Positions 45,290 through 56,612 of a DNA stretch of 60,000 nucleotides are shown piece by piece. Numbering within the stretch: position 1 is the first letter of the stretch; each line of letters opens with the position of its first letter. This stretch comes from Cristatella mucedo (taxonomy: Eukaryota; Bryozoa; Phylactolaemata; Cristatellidae), in NCBI GenBank assembly GCA_009760855.2, contig WPIO01000020.1, positions 5,715,501 through 5,775,500 of the forward strand, given 5' to 3'. The notes under the pieces are model-generated. The model searched no databases, was not told the origin of the DNA, and worked only from the letters and a program-made list of their open reading frames with translations. The translations under genes and the position numbers were made by a program.

Positions 45290-46020
45290 CCCTGTTTTTG
45301 TAATCCTCGCTCAATGTGCAATCAATCGCCCAATAATAAGTGATCTTATTTCTAAAAAAGGCATCGACCTGCTCGCATTGGCTGAAATTTGGCTAAAATT
45401 GATTGGTAAACTTCCCGAAAATTAAAGACGCAACCCCGACTGATGTCTTCCTCTTTCACACCACAAGATCAATCAGAGCTGATAGTGGAGTCACTCTTAT
45501 CACGCGCTCGACATTAAATTTCAAGCCGTATACAGTAACCCTGGAGTAGTCTTTCGAATTTATTGTGTTTAGTTCATGCGACAACAAGCTACCGACGGTC
45601 GCAGTAGTCTATCGCCCACCAAATACCAAGTCCTCTTTAACTCAGATTTCTCTGATCTCATTGCAATTCAGTGTGCTAGAAATCGATCTTTCCTCATTAT
45701 GGAACATTCCAGAATTTATTATGATAACTTATCTGACCCCTTCAGCACTCAATTTGGTGTACTGACTGAATAATTGTCTCTTGTGGCTGATGTGAATGGC
45801 TCTACTTACATCAAGGGTCACACACTTGACCAAATTTTCTCATACAGTCGTACTACACCATGACCAATTATCAAGAAATTCGGCTCTTCTGACCACGCAC
45901 AAATCTCATTCAGTATAAAATTTATGATCTCACTCTCCTTATAAAAAAATTAACTCTGAATTGCGAAACTTTGACTATTCAAATCGACGCTACGGACAGA
46001 ATTCACAGTATCAGCACACG
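45290..46020 (+). mobile_element. LINE-A endonuclease fragment
   Basis: Sense EN region aligned with 21300-21720: DLISKKGIDLLALAEIWLK at about 45337-45400, VAVVYRPPNTKSS in ORF 45565-45765, a decayed GDFNIH block near 45700 and HTLDQIFSY near 45820-45845. Stops and frameshifts are scattered. EN ends at about 46000, and the RT is absent. Confidence 0.75.
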
Positions 46021-46075
46021 AAAGCTCACAAAGAACGAATAGCATGGACACGGTAAATGTGGGGGTAAATAGATA

Positions 46076-46905
46076 TAGTGGTATCTCAGCTTACGATTGT
46101 ATCGACGTGCGAGCGTTTCGAGATACAAGCTGTCTCTTCGCCGATGCTTTGCTTTTGAGTTGCCAGCTAAAATTTGGTTTAAGAGCCAGCTTCAGATACT
46201 CCGCCGCTAGTTGCCGCAGCGAACCTCACGCTGCATGCGGTTACTCAGGCCAATAAGGGTAGGGCAATGAACGACGTTCGATTGCAAGACCCTGACCTAC
46301 GACCCTGGTGTGACACCAAGCGCAGGCCTGTTGGTTTGCTCCCAGAGAGACTCGAGCTAGCAGTCGTGGTGCTTGGACGCACATGATCGCCAGACTCCGG
46401 AGCTAAATCCGACAACGGCAGGAACAGCTAAGTAAGTACTGTACTCTATTTAGGCTGTATCGTTGTGTGAGAGTTCGTCGCACAACTGATAACAATAGGC
46501 GCGTCCGCGTAAAGGCCCTGCCAATAAACTGAAAGCGAGGAAAGCCCGGCAAAAAGGGGCAAAGATCGGCGAATAAGATTCAGATATTCACTTCAGCTAT
46601 TTTCTTTAAGTCTATTAGCGTCTTAAAGTCCGTCTGATCTGCAAGTTTCTCCTATACTTTAGGATTAATAAAACTGTTTACTGCCAGACACTCTATTGTA
46701 TTGTTTTTAAAATGATATTTGTTATTTATGAGTACATTTTTAATTTAAAATCACGTGACAAAAATCACAGTGTTTTTTGGGGCTCGGGAGTGGATTAATG
46801 GAATTTCAATTCATTTTAATTTAGAAAATAGATTTGACAGACGAGTAATTTGAGTTACGAGCTCCGGCATAGAGCAAAGTTAGCCCGTATGCGGATGTAC
46901 CACTG
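46076..46905. mobile_element. Mariner/Tigger-like MITE, about 830 bp
   Basis: The left end TAGTGGTATCTCAGCTTACG and the right end, read inward from 46905 as CAGTGGTACATCCGCATACG, are terminal inverted repeats with a few mismatches. TA dinucleotides flank both ends (46074-46075 and 46906-46907), as expected for Tc1/mariner-type insertion. The left interior has GTGCGAGCGTTTCGAGATAC and the right interior GAGTTACGAGCTC, continuing the pairing loosely. No transposase ORF is present, so it is non-autonomous. Confidence 0.7.
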
Positions 46906-46907
46906 TA

Positions 46908-48420
46908 TAGGTAAAAACCTCCTGGGTACATAAGCTAAACGACCTGCAAGCAGGGAACTTGCAAATTCGAGATGTGGTCTTACACATGTCTTGACTTATT
47001 TTGGATACAATACCTCTATCTGAGCCAGCACGAGCATATGCAATAGTATGGGTCTGAATGTCAGTAGACTTGACTTTGGGGCTGCAGTGATCGTCTAGGA
47101 ATGGTTCGCTTTAGATCTGGACAGCTAACTTTTATGTAGACGCTACTGAAGATATGTTGACAGGGTGAGTTTGAGCCTTAAATTGTTTAAGAATTTAGTA
47201 GCAATATATTTTGTAGTAATGAATACGTTAATTTTGAGTCGAAAGATATTAAGTTCTCCGAGGGCCCTATACTAACGGGTTATTATTTTCAATAACGTCA
47301 TTCAAAATGAAGATGTTTGGTGAAAGCAAGCATAAATGTAAGGAATACATTCAGCAAGATCTTGCAGACACTTTGAAGTGCCGGAAGGCTATGAGGGATC
47401 AAAGCATAGATGCAGTTGTGTGTCATCATAGCGAAAGTGAAAGCCCAGCTTGTACATAGTGATAACATTTGACTGAGGGAGAGAAAGCACAAACTATTGA
47501 ACTGCCCATTTTCGTAGTAAACTTGAATACAATTGTTTTACTGAAACCACTGCTCTGAAGTCTCCCAACGAGATAAGAACTAAGCCGCTGCAGTGCAGAG
47601 CTAATTATACCAAGGCGAGACGAGAGGCTCTCGAGAAGGACTTAGTAATCAACCTAATGAAGAAGTTGGAATATGGAGCTAAACTGGCTGTGAGACTGTA
47701 CTAAAGTCTACATTTCCGATAGGTTAGTTATGGAAACAAATCGATGCTTACTCTGTGGAGTAATTACAGTTAAAATCACACTAAACTGTATTTATATGCT
47801 AGGATTAAAGTTAACATTGGAGTTTAGCTCGTCTGCTACTGTTCATTCTAGTCTCATTAATGTTAGGGACAGTACGAAGATTGAGGGAAAATTGCTTAAG
47901 TTCTCTTGGACTCATTGTTTATCTCGTACTATGAGATCTAAAGACAGCTTTTTAGAAAGTTGTCGGGACATTGCATAATAACAGAGCCACATTTATTCAG
48001 GTTAGTTTCGCATTGCAGCACAAAGTCTATAAAATAAGCAGCCAGGACTGTGGGAATAGGGTTTAGAGGGTGACTAGTCTTTTTTGACTCGGTAATGAAC
48101 TTCACGGTGACGTAGCTCACGGTAAGCTTAAATGCAGAAGCTGAGGGGCTACAAGGGAAATTGTGGGTTAGGAATCCAGTGAAGATTTTACAGAGGGAAA
48201 GTAGTAGAATGGGTATACAGCTACATTATGGATGGACTCCCTCATCTTGTCTTTCTTTCTGATAAAGAAGCTAAAGATGTGATATGTTAGATAATTGCAA
48301 GAAACCTCTTGTAAAGAGCTTCCAGGGTGCGATTTAGGATTGGGTTGATTGCTTGATAGTCATTTTAGGATTTTGCATCTGAACTTAAGTTATTTCTTTC
48401 AGTTGCTAGAATTGGTCTTT
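46908..48420 (-). mobile_element. LINE-E copy 2, uninterrupted
   Basis: Antisense old LINE-A relative covering the C-terminal part through the RT to the linker. The block at 47155-47430 aligns with 1795-2068 and the block at 47431-47900 with 2786-3235, giving the empty site for the LINE-B insertion at 2069. The catalytic box near 47420-47431 has decayed to a YDD-containing reading. Further right, 48040-48160 aligns with LINE-A 1290-1390. Confidence 0.78.
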
Positions 48421-48448
48421 ACTAAAATGCAAAACGTGTTGTATATAT

Positions 48449-48811
48449 TTAAATAAAAATAAATAAACATATATATACATAAATATATATATATGTACAG
48501 AACAATTTAAATATATATATATTTATATATGTATAGTGATTGTCGTTTGCTCGTTGATGGGAGATGGAGCGTGATATTTCGCTTGCATTCTCAAGCTTTC
48601 GCCTAGTAGTTGTAACAAGTTTATTGTCTGAGGCAAAAAATTGACCATCAGGGTGCAGGCTCACACTGTGCGGAGTCACAGCAGCAAACTGGTAAATAAC
48701 GTCAGGTTGTGCTGGTTCACACAGTCTTGTTGTAGAAGCTAACCAGTGAGGATAGGCTGGAAGTATGATGGAGCCACAGGGGCTAGGGAGATATCTATGC
48801 ATGGGCAGCAT
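48449..48811 (-). CDS. Unrecognised ORF, possible exon
   Basis: This 120-codon ORF has a varied, protein-like composition in its first 85 residues (CGSIILPAYPHWLASTTR, PDVIYQFAAVTPHSVSLHPD) and then runs into an ATATAT tract translated as Tyr/Ile. No domain was recognised, and there is no similar copy in the window. It could be an exon or chance. Confidence 0.2.
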   Translation of the reverse strand: MLPMHRYLPSPCGSIILPAYPHWLASTTRLCEPAQPDVIYQFAAVTPHSVSLHPDGQFFASDNKLVTTTRRKLENASEISRSISHQRANDNHYTYINIYIFKLFCTYIYIYVYICLFIFI

Positions 48812-49440
48812 CGATTTAAAGGGTCTTAAAGATGCGTGGTGTAGAAATGAGACCGATTATGGACACCGGCACAAAAGGCAGACTGAATGAGATTTGCATG
48901 AGGTTACATGTGCAGGATGAATTAGCAATTTAAAGCAATAGCGAACGATCGTGGGACATTTTTATCGAGCGTGAGACTTTAGTTGGCTCGTGGATTCATG
49001 CCCAAGAGCCACAGGACACAACGAGTCTATTTACTGGAATTCAAAAATCTGCACTGAAAACGTCAAACAAGTGATTTTATTTAATTTTAAAATCAAATAA
49101 CAAAAAAAGAACGATTACTACAGTTGGATCAGATACAAATGAAAGTAAGGAGTCCATAACTGAAATGCTATATAATGCTGCTATAACGGGTAAACGGATG
49201 CATGCATACAATATATCTGCAATTATATGGTCATTTATTAGTAGCAAAATATATTGTAATGACTATGAAAAGGAAGGTAATTGGTTCACGTTGGCTGATT
49301 TTCTCTTTCATGGTTTTATTTTGCATACCCGGCAGAAGCACCCTTCTTGATTAGAATGGGAAGTAGCCTGTCAAATAAACTTCAGAAAGTATAACCAATG
49401 CCAACTCAGGTTACAGGCCTAAAATTGAATGCAATTAAAA
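48812..49440. other. Unassigned stretch
   Basis: No gene or repeat was recognised. Confidence 0.35.
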
Positions 49441-49444
49441 ATAA

Positions 49445-50155
49445 TTTATAATATATTGGCATAGTACTATCGGCAAACTTAAACTCTCTCTACATACTTT
49501 ACATATCAGCAGGCAAATATGGTTAGTGGCAGCATGCACTGTGTCAGCAAGCATCAGGACATAAAGGACGAATCATACGGACTCACAAAATGCTGTGCTA
49601 CATGTATGTGTATTTAGCTTCTTTTTAAATGTCATGGATTCAGAGCATTTTTTGAGGCCGGGTGGGAGTGAATTTCAGATTGTGGGAGCATACGGACTAG
49701 TTGTATGGTCTCCAAAGGATTTGTGGTTCGTACGAGGTATAGGTATTCGATTAGATTTAGAAAAGCGTGTGGTAAGAGGCTTAGACCGATGAGGGAATAG
49801 ATCTGGTACGTATTCTACAGCCAAAGAATTAAGGGACCTAAACGTGACTTATGGAATATTAGGAAGTCGGCGAGAACTACTGTAAGGTAGAAATCGGAGC
49901 TAACGACAGACGAATAAAGATGCAAAGCTTGCACCAACTGTAGGCGCCTGATTGTATCGGCCGGTAGACCGGTAAGCAAAGCATTACACAAGTAAATCGT
50001 GACGTCACACATACATATCAATTTAATATCCATGTCAAAACAAGCCAAACGTTTACCAATGGTATCTTTCTGGAAGTAGGTAGACTTGACTGTGAAGCTT
50101 ACGTAGTCGTCTATCGAAAGGTCACCTTAGAACAGAATACTAAGATTTCGTTGGA
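49445..50155 (-). mobile_element. Diverged LINE-A 3' fragment
   Basis: Antisense order kept: a decayed tail (ACTCTCTCTACATACTTTAC), 3' UTR (TTAGTGGCAGCATGCACTGT), GGTCTCCAAAGGATTTGTGG, and the C-terminal region as far as the DDH block near 50110. The coding part is riddled with changes. Confidence 0.78.
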
Positions 50156-50197
50156 ATCTAGCAAGAAATAAAAAATTATATAAAATAAAATAAAACT

Positions 50198-50450
50198 AAC
50201 TTGCAAGTTATGGGCAAACCGAGTGAGATTCAGAAATTGGAAAGCCTGACGCTCAAATTGGCTCTGCCACATATCTCCTGTTGAATCAGCTCGAAATCTA
50301 GGTGTCATGTTCCAAAGTGACCTCTCGTTAGACGACCACACCAGCTCTACAGTCAAATCTGCCTACTTTCAGCTACATGAGATTGCTCAAATTCGGGCTT
50401 GCTTAGATAAGGATACCACTTCGAAGTTGGTCCATGCATTCGTAAGCGAA
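50198..50450 (+). mobile_element. LINE-A thumb fragment
   Basis: Sense sequence well matched to the family: ESLTLKLALPHISPVE-like at about 50240-50290, ARNLGVMFQSDLSLDDHTSS at about 50289-50348 and IRACLDKDTTSKLVHAFV-like up to 50447. Much less diverged than the neighbouring minus-strand fragment. Both ends are truncated. Confidence 0.82.
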
Positions 50451-52496
50451 ATCATGTTGTTCGCTTTCAGCTTCTTTTGCAAATAATGTAACTATGTGTC
50501 ATTGCGTCGTCTTTTCTAAAGATGCACTTGCACACTCAGCTTTGCATGGCACCCTGTAGTGAACTGGTGCTCAGCTAAATATAATCAGTATAATTTATTG
50601 CATATGATGAATAAGGTTTCTCATAAAAACGATCTCGAGTTATTTCCTCGTGCATGCTTTTGAATACTGCTTTGTGATTCATGTGATTTCTCTATTCCTA
50701 GTGCTATAAATAGGCAGAAGGGCTCTAGCCAGCAAGCAGTCTTTAAGTGCGGATCAGCTATTTTAGTGAGTGCGATGATAAGAGCATGCGAAAATATTTT
50801 CGCAATTGGTTAGTGATTTGCGTGGGTGCTTGGCGAATACGTACATGTGGTTGAGTGCTTTGTTTATGTTACGTCATAACAAAGAGAACGCAGACGACAG
50901 ATATGTCGGACCAGTTACATTACTTCGTCGATATGCTGCCGATGATATTGAATGAATCGCATAATTGGTGCCTGAGTACGACTATTGTGTGTCAACATCA
51001 AATGAACTTCAAAAGAAATTCAAGGACGACAGCAGCTGGCAACAGGAACGAGCAATTATGAAAAGCTCCTATTTACGGTTACAGTTATGCAAAGCTCCAA
51101 GTTACAGTTTTCCAGCCCTCACTTACATAGGACCTTCAGAAAACGTATCACTGGATGAGATGGACTTGCGGTCTTGAGATATATGAATGTTCGAGTGGCG
51201 TTTCCTATGTGGCATCTTTAAACTAAGCAAACTTCTCAACACATTAGTATTTATCAGATTATCAATGAATTGCAGTTGCTCTTCAATCATCAAGAACCAG
51301 AAATGGTTCCGTCAATCAGTTGTATGTCTTCTTTTTTCTTCATCGGCCTTATCGTCTGAGTTTGGCACTGCCAGGCATCATTTCATACAAAATTCAAAAC
51401 CAATTCCTGTCCTGTAGCTTTTACTTTTATTGATAACCATGAACACCTATGTGTTCGCATTCTTAAGCTGAGAGATTGCTGTTAAAACGATTATGGCAAC
51501 AGTTTCCAAAAAAGCTAAATGTAGATCGTCTTTGTTTCAAGCTAGAAACCTGTCAGTTCATGGAAGCTTGACACGCTGGGCAACACCTGCTGCTCAGTGA
51601 CTGGTTTTTCCGTACAGCGCTTCAGCTGCCCAGCCGGGTAAAGGACTGAGGAGATGTGGTAGTCTCTATAATTTTAAGTGCAAAGATAGCGCCACTTATT
51701 CCTAGTTTGGTTATGAATCATGATAGAAAATTTTACGAAAGTGGAAGAAATTGTCATAGCTAAAAACTTTACTTGTTTGCAGGTGTGCACCTGCTATAGT
51801 GCAAGAACACGGAAAAAGTTCTTGCAATTCAATTATTGCATTGCTTAAGCAAACTTCGATGGATTAGGCAAACAATAATTGTATTTGGCAATTTCATCCT
51901 ACTTATTTTTAATTAAATGCTTGCTCCAATTGAAAGTAATAGTTTCATACCACAAACAATTAGTTCAGTCTGATTTACAGTGCATATATATTACCTATAA
52001 CTATGGACCTGCTTTTTGAGCACCTGAACTGTACTAATTACTCTAAAAAGTATGGCTATACATACGTTCATGTGTTTTCTTCTGCATGGTTGTGTAAATG
52101 AACAAATATGAAAAGCCCTCTGAAAGTTAAAATTATGATAATAATGCTGACAAGCTATAAAAGGGGTAGCCACCAGTAGCTCAACTTGTAGGCTTGTGCT
52201 CCAACCTAATTGGACTGACGCTGATAGCTCTTCAGATGCATGCTCTGAATTTTCCCATTTCAAAGTTTCATTATAGCCACGAATCCATACCTAATCCAAT
52301 TGATTGGCAGTATGTCCACTTTAAAATCCCCATTGTATTCTTTAAATGTTCAAAACATTTTTAGTTTTCTCCTACTTTAAAGATGTCAGACAAGTATAAC
52401 CAGAATACACCGGATTCACCAGTATCACTATGTGTGCACTCATCGGCCTCAAAATAAGGACTTAGTAAATGACTTACAGCCAATGCATAATTTTTT
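50451..52496. other. Unassigned, with one decayed coding-like stretch
   Basis: From about 50895 to 51177 one frame reads DRYVGPVTLLRRYAADDIE, then two stops, then STSNELQKKFKDDSSWQQER and on to a stop at 51175. The composition looks like former coding sequence, but no family was recognised. The rest is AT-rich without repeats I could match. Confidence 0.25.
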
Positions 52497-52640
52497 ATAA
52501 TAATGATAATATTGCACTTGATAAAGCGCCCTCAGAGAACTCCACTTCTCTCTAGGCGCTTTACATTTGCTGCAAAGGGGCATGAAATTGAATGGTGAGT
52601 AAAATCATGCTTGAGAAACAAACAAAATGAATAACATGAA
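52497..52640 (-). mobile_element. LINE-A short 3' insertion
   Basis: Antisense (TAA)n-like start, hairpin AAAGCGCC to GGCGCTTTAC and the 3' UTR to AATGAATAACATG. About 145 bp, cut at nearly the same point as the copy at 45003-45149. Confidence 0.88.
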
Positions 52641-53339
52641 TAAACGTCTTGAGCATCCTCGGTTAAAAACCAGTCTACAATATTTTCTTGCAGAATTACT
52701 AACGAAGAACTGTTCCACACTAATTCAATATAGTTGTTTCTTGCTAAGGTTTAATAAATGGTAAAATTATTAAATGGTAATGTTTGTTCAAGAGCTCATC
52801 AGCTGAATTATTCCTTCGTATTCGAATTTTGAGCTTCAAATTGGCAGGTTAGGTTGAAAAATCTATACACACACTCGCACCCATACACACGCCCAAAACG
52901 AAACACGCACAGATATATGTGTGTGCGTGTGTCCGTTCATGGGCTACTTGTAGAATGCTTCAATAAACACTTCCACAACAAAATTAGCGAAGTAGACATT
53001 AGATGGTCAATAATAAGAGACAAAAACTGATATCTTCTTGGCTCAGTATATAAGCAGATCTCCTGAGTAAATTTAGTCGAATCTTAGTTATAAATATCAA
53101 GTTAAAAATATTCAGGGCGTTGGTTTTGGTTTTATTACCAAGGTTAATCAAACTTTGCCATACAGCCGTACTTCATTGAATCTGAATTCTTACTGGATAT
53201 TTCCGCATGTGACTAGTCGGGTAAAGTTACTGCTGAGCGACGGTGCCAAAACTATTTTTTCTTTTTTTATTAGAGATGAGGTCAAACACATTCTTTTGAT
53301 AGCGTAGTTATGTTGACGTCGTGCAATTCACAAAACATA
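52641..53339. other. Unassigned, with CA/TG microsatellite
   Basis: ACACACTCGCACCCATACAC-type repeats run at 52866-52932. At 53161-53180 TACAGCCGTACTTCATTGAA resembles the sequence at 38080 and mariner-type ends, without a partner. Confidence 0.4.
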
Positions 53340-53649
53340 TACGTTCGTCTGCTTCTGTCGTCTACTGTACCGGAACGCTGTGCTCTGATTCGTTAGCGTT
53401 GTTGGTAATGCCTAGCTGGGCTCAGATTGACTAGCCGGTGGTCGGAAGGGCCACCCAGCCTAGTACTGGCAGTTAACATTTAGTTGCCGTTATGGCCACA
53501 GGCTGGGGTGTGCATAATCGAAGCCACATGCCCACCAAATCCGGAGATCAATCTATGGCACATTCTCCACTTTTTTGCAGCAAGAAGGCTAAATAGTAAG
53601 GACATCGTACCCATAGCCTTCCGGTCCTCTCCCTTAATTAAGAGGCTAA

Positions 53650-53719
53650 GTAATAATAATATTGCACTTGATAAAGCGCCCTCAGGGAACTTAATCTCTT
53701 TCTAGGCGCTTTACATTTA
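53650..53719 (-). mobile_element. LINE-A tail only (about 70 bp)
   Basis: TAATAATAATATTGCACTTG, then AAAGCGCC, CTTAATCTCTTTCTAG and GGCGCTTTAC, nothing more. Inside the LTR-type element. Confidence 0.88.
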
Positions 53720-54289
53720 AGGGCTGCTCGGAGGAGGCAGGTGACCAAACGGCCTGTGCAAACAAGCAGGCTGGTTTTGACATTTGCTTTCACATGTCGC
53801 CAGCCCACATATTTCTCCACGGCTGGCGCCTCGCAGGCCCGCTCAGTCTCGTAGCCCATGGGTGTATCCCACACCACTACCACTTCACAAGCCACCATCG
53901 TGACTCAGGTCGTCACCGCCGAGCCTACAGTGGCCAAGTCTCCAGGCGCTGCCACAGTGTCTTTGAGCACTGCCGCGTTTCCAAACTGTACTGCATCCAA
54001 AACCTACAATGCATCTCCAATCTGTACCTCGTCTCCAGCCTTTGCTGTGTGGCAGCCCACCAGCATCTCCGATGAGTCTCCGACCTTGCCACGTCTGTGA
54101 CCTTTGCCACGTCTCTGACCTGCCTCTCATCACAACCCACTGGCTCGTCAAAGACCAACGTCAATTTCATGGCTTTCGCTGCCTCTCAGGTCGTTGCCTC
54201 ATTGCACACCGTCGACGAATGGCAAACTGTCGCAGCCTGGATAGCGGTCGCCTGTGCCCCACGGTGGCATCCTGGAAAACCATTGTCGC

Positions 54290-54721
54290 TCAGCATACCT
54301 TCGGCGATTGCTGATGCTGCATCTGGTTCCGTCTGTCGCCGCCCTCTCTTCGACAATCGTTTACTAACTCAGCGCTCAGCAGCCACTCTTTACCTACCGA
54401 GCTGGCAAGTGCTGTTACTAAAGCCTCACGACGTAGATGGTAGTCATCCTTGATTGTCTTTTGCTGGTAAGAGTGCACGTAGAATGCGCTTCCTTCCAGG
54501 AAGAGAGGCGAATACTTGTGCCAGACTGTCGGATTGACACCGGACAGCTCGAGCCCCAGCTCCGATTCAAGCAGCAAAGTTGCGAAGTCATCGCCGAATT
54601 GAAAATGCTCAAGCAACATTGCTGTAGGCCACAGCCTCATCCTCCCTACCACTTCCAGTCTAGGCCCAGGCCAATTTCCGCTGAAGTAGCTTGTAGTTTG
54701 GTTTGCCGTTGAGCACTGCAC
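54290..54721 (-). CDS. Gag-like retrotransposon ORF, fragment
   Basis: This 143-codon ORF (first codon GTG, so the true start is unknown) contains a segment at about residues 65-100, SPLFLEGSAFYVHSYQQ, then DDYHLRREALVTALA. That order resembles the core of invertebrate Ty3/Gypsy Gag proteins, which show a leucine/glycine turn, an alanine-rich helix and a DYxxLxxAL stretch. No zinc knuckle follows. The assignment is by pattern memory only and is tentative. The direct repeats on both sides support it. Confidence 0.38.
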   Translation of the reverse strand: MQCSTANQTTSYFSGNWPGPRLEVVGRMRLWPTAMLLEHFQFGDDFATLLLESELGLELSGVNPTVWHKYSPLFLEGSAFYVHSYQQKTIKDDYHLRREALVTALASSVGKEWLLSAELVNDCRREGGDRRNQMQHQQSPKVC

Positions 54722-54980
54722 AAAGACACCAGCCTAAGAGCAACAGCACCAGTTTATTCCGCACCGAACAGGCGGAAGAGCCACTACCTCCCAAAGACGT
54801 TCTTCAGCTTCTGTCGCCTGCTGTACTACTATGCTGCACTCTAATTCGTTAGCCTTGTTGCTAACGCCTAGCTGAGCTCCGATAGGCTAGTTGGTGGTCA
54901 GAGGGTCCTCCAGCCTAGTACTAGCTGATAACAACATTTAGGCACTGTACTGTCGTACACTTCGGTATGCATAAACAAAC

Positions 54981-55190
54981 CCACAGATAGTATAGCATCC
55001 TTTCAGTATATCAATGTTTCCGATATTTCTATTGATTTCCTATTCCAGTACACTGCCTCTATAATCTGCATTGGTCTCAAAACTTGTCAGCCCTTCTGTT
55101 TAGCAAGGACATCACATTCCTTCTCTCTGTAGATGGGTCGCTCTATATCAATGAATAAATAATGCCTTTAATATCTTCAACTTGGCTTTT
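54981..55190. other. Unassigned short stretch
   Basis: Nothing recognised. Confidence 0.4.
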
Positions 55191-55670
55191 AGATCACTTG
55201 CCCTGCTGAAATAACCTGGCCAATGTTACCTTTAGCCAGCAATAGCGAGCTGGGTGACTATCGACTACTCGGCTTGTAGGCCTCTCTTGGTTCAGTGCAC
55301 TCAGTCAAAATCATTTGGTGACAAGTCGTTCCCTTTGATGAATTATGTTCTACGTGTGTGTCAGCACCATTTAATCACGTCAGTCAAAGAGTGAGGGTGT
55401 GACACGTTCGTTTGCTTAACATAAACGAAAAATGTGTCCGTCATTAACTGTACTGTTGCCTTGCAGTGCATCGTCAATCAGCATTAGAAGTAACTCCCTG
55501 AATTCTTTGCTAGGTGCAAGTAAGGCTTTAATGTCGATGTGTATAATGACCGTTTAATGTAATAACTACAACCATGAGCTTAGCTGGATTCAAGTCGGCT
55601 TCTTATTCGCATCGACTCAAAGTTTATTTTTAAAATAGGCTTTCGGATCCTTTCATACCTTGGCATTTTC
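55191..55670. repeat. 480-bp direct repeat, left copy
   Basis: Matches 56128-56612 from GATCACTTGCCCTGCTGAAA to GGCTTTCGGATCC over its whole length, with scattered substitutions and few indels. The two copies are about 940 bp apart. Neither end has the TG...CA signature of a normal LTR. Confidence 0.9.
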
Positions 55671-55671
55671 G

Positions 55672-55940
55672 GCGACGGCGATGAAGTGGTTTATATTCTC
55701 TACCATTTGCGTCTGGCCCGGCGGACACTGGCTCTTCGAATTTGAATTGGACCTTGGTAACGGCAATCGGACGACGTTTCACAACGTGCTGGGCTACGGC
55801 GGGTGGGCTACTACCGCAACAACTACTATTCAGCTCTATAAACCTACGAGTCGTAGGTTTGATAGCCGAGCTGTTGATTGGGCGAACCCAGGATGCAGGA
55901 AGGTTCTCACTGACCCGCCGGAGAAGGCCCGCCGGTAGGT
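55672..55940 (-). mobile_element. LINE-B 5' region fragment
   Basis: The minus ORF at 55630-56013 matches the N-terminal part of the main LINE-B copy: LLRRVSENLPAS, VRPINSSAIKPT and KVQFKFEEP. Similarity begins and ends abruptly at the edges of this segment, and its lower edge coincides with the end of the left direct repeat. A LINE-B 5' piece without any 3' part is not a normal retrotransposition product. Confidence 0.85.
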
Positions 55941-56028
55941 ATCGACTATTGGTGATATCGCATCTTATGCTAAGCAGGTCCTGTTTTGTGTAGCATATCC
56001 GAGGACAGCTCATAAATAGTCACAGCGA

Positions 56029-56127
56029 AGATAGCAGCGGAATACCTGAAGTTATTACGGAGAAATCAAGTAAAGGTCCACACCACGCTAGGAGTCGCCC
56101 AAGGCTGCTCTTTAGTGCGGGGAGGAT
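56029..56127 (+). pseudogene. RT-like motif fragment
   Basis: The plus-strand frame reads EYLKLLRRNQVKVHTTLGVA and then QGCSLVRGG. The spacing YL..RR..VKVH...GV.QG..L matches the palm segment before the catalytic box in many non-LTR reverse transcriptases. It ends at the right direct repeat. It differs from LINE-A and LINE-B here, so it may come from another element. Confidence 0.35.
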
Positions 56128-56612
56128 AGATCACTTGCCCTGCTGAAATAACCTGGCCAATATTACCTCATGCCAACAATAGCGAGCTGGGTGACTATCG
56201 GCTCCTCGGCTTTCAGGTGTCTCTTGGTTCAGTCCACTCAATCAAAATTATTTGGAGAGAAGTCTTTCCCTTTGATGATTTCTCTTCTATGTGTGTGTCA
56301 GCACCATTTAATCGCATCAGTCAAAAAGTAAGGGTGTGACACGTTTCTTGGCTTAACATAAACAAAAAGTGCATATGTCATTAACTTTGCAGTTGCCTTG
56401 CAGTGCATCATTAATCAGCATTACCAGTAAATCCCTGAACTCTTTGCTAGGTGCAAGTAAAGCTTCAATGTTGGTGTGTATAATGACAATTTAATGTAAT
56501 AACTTACAACCACGTGCTTAGCTTGATTCAAGCCGGCTTCTAATTTGCATAGACTCAAAGCTTATTTTTAAATAGGCTTTCGGATCCCCTCAAACCATGG
56601 AATTTGAAAAGA
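56128..56612. repeat. 480-bp direct repeat, right copy
   Basis: Partner of 55191-55670. The sequences next to the outer ends of the pair do not match each other, so no target duplication was found. Confidence 0.9.

Larger units (their letters stand above)
53340..54980 (-). mobile_element. Degenerate LTR-type element with gag-like ORF
   Basis: A direct repeat of roughly 180 bp at 53340-53520 recurs at 54795-54980. Matched blocks include GCTTCTGTCG, ATTCGTTAGC, CAGCCTAGTACT and ATGCATAA. Read on the minus strand the repeats include TGTTA at 53478 and 54933, a possible LTR start, and an AATAAA-containing stretch near 54761. Between them is a gag-like ORF (54290-54721). No RT, protease or integrase was seen. 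A Thr/Ser-rich ORF on the opposite strand (53858-54100) is probably shadow. A LINE-A tail interrupts at 53650. Confidence 0.45.

Noticed and set aside
49445-50450. Head-to-head LINE-A fragments suggesting a twin-priming inversion
   Set aside because: The two pieces overlap in family coordinates, and the plus-strand piece is much less diverged than the minus-strand one, so independent insertions are more likely.
53858-54151. Thr/Ser-rich mucin-like ORF and overlapping Trp/Arg-rich ORFs
   Set aside because: Overlapping frames on both strands are open because of skewed composition inside the LTR-type element; there is no signal peptide or repeat unit.
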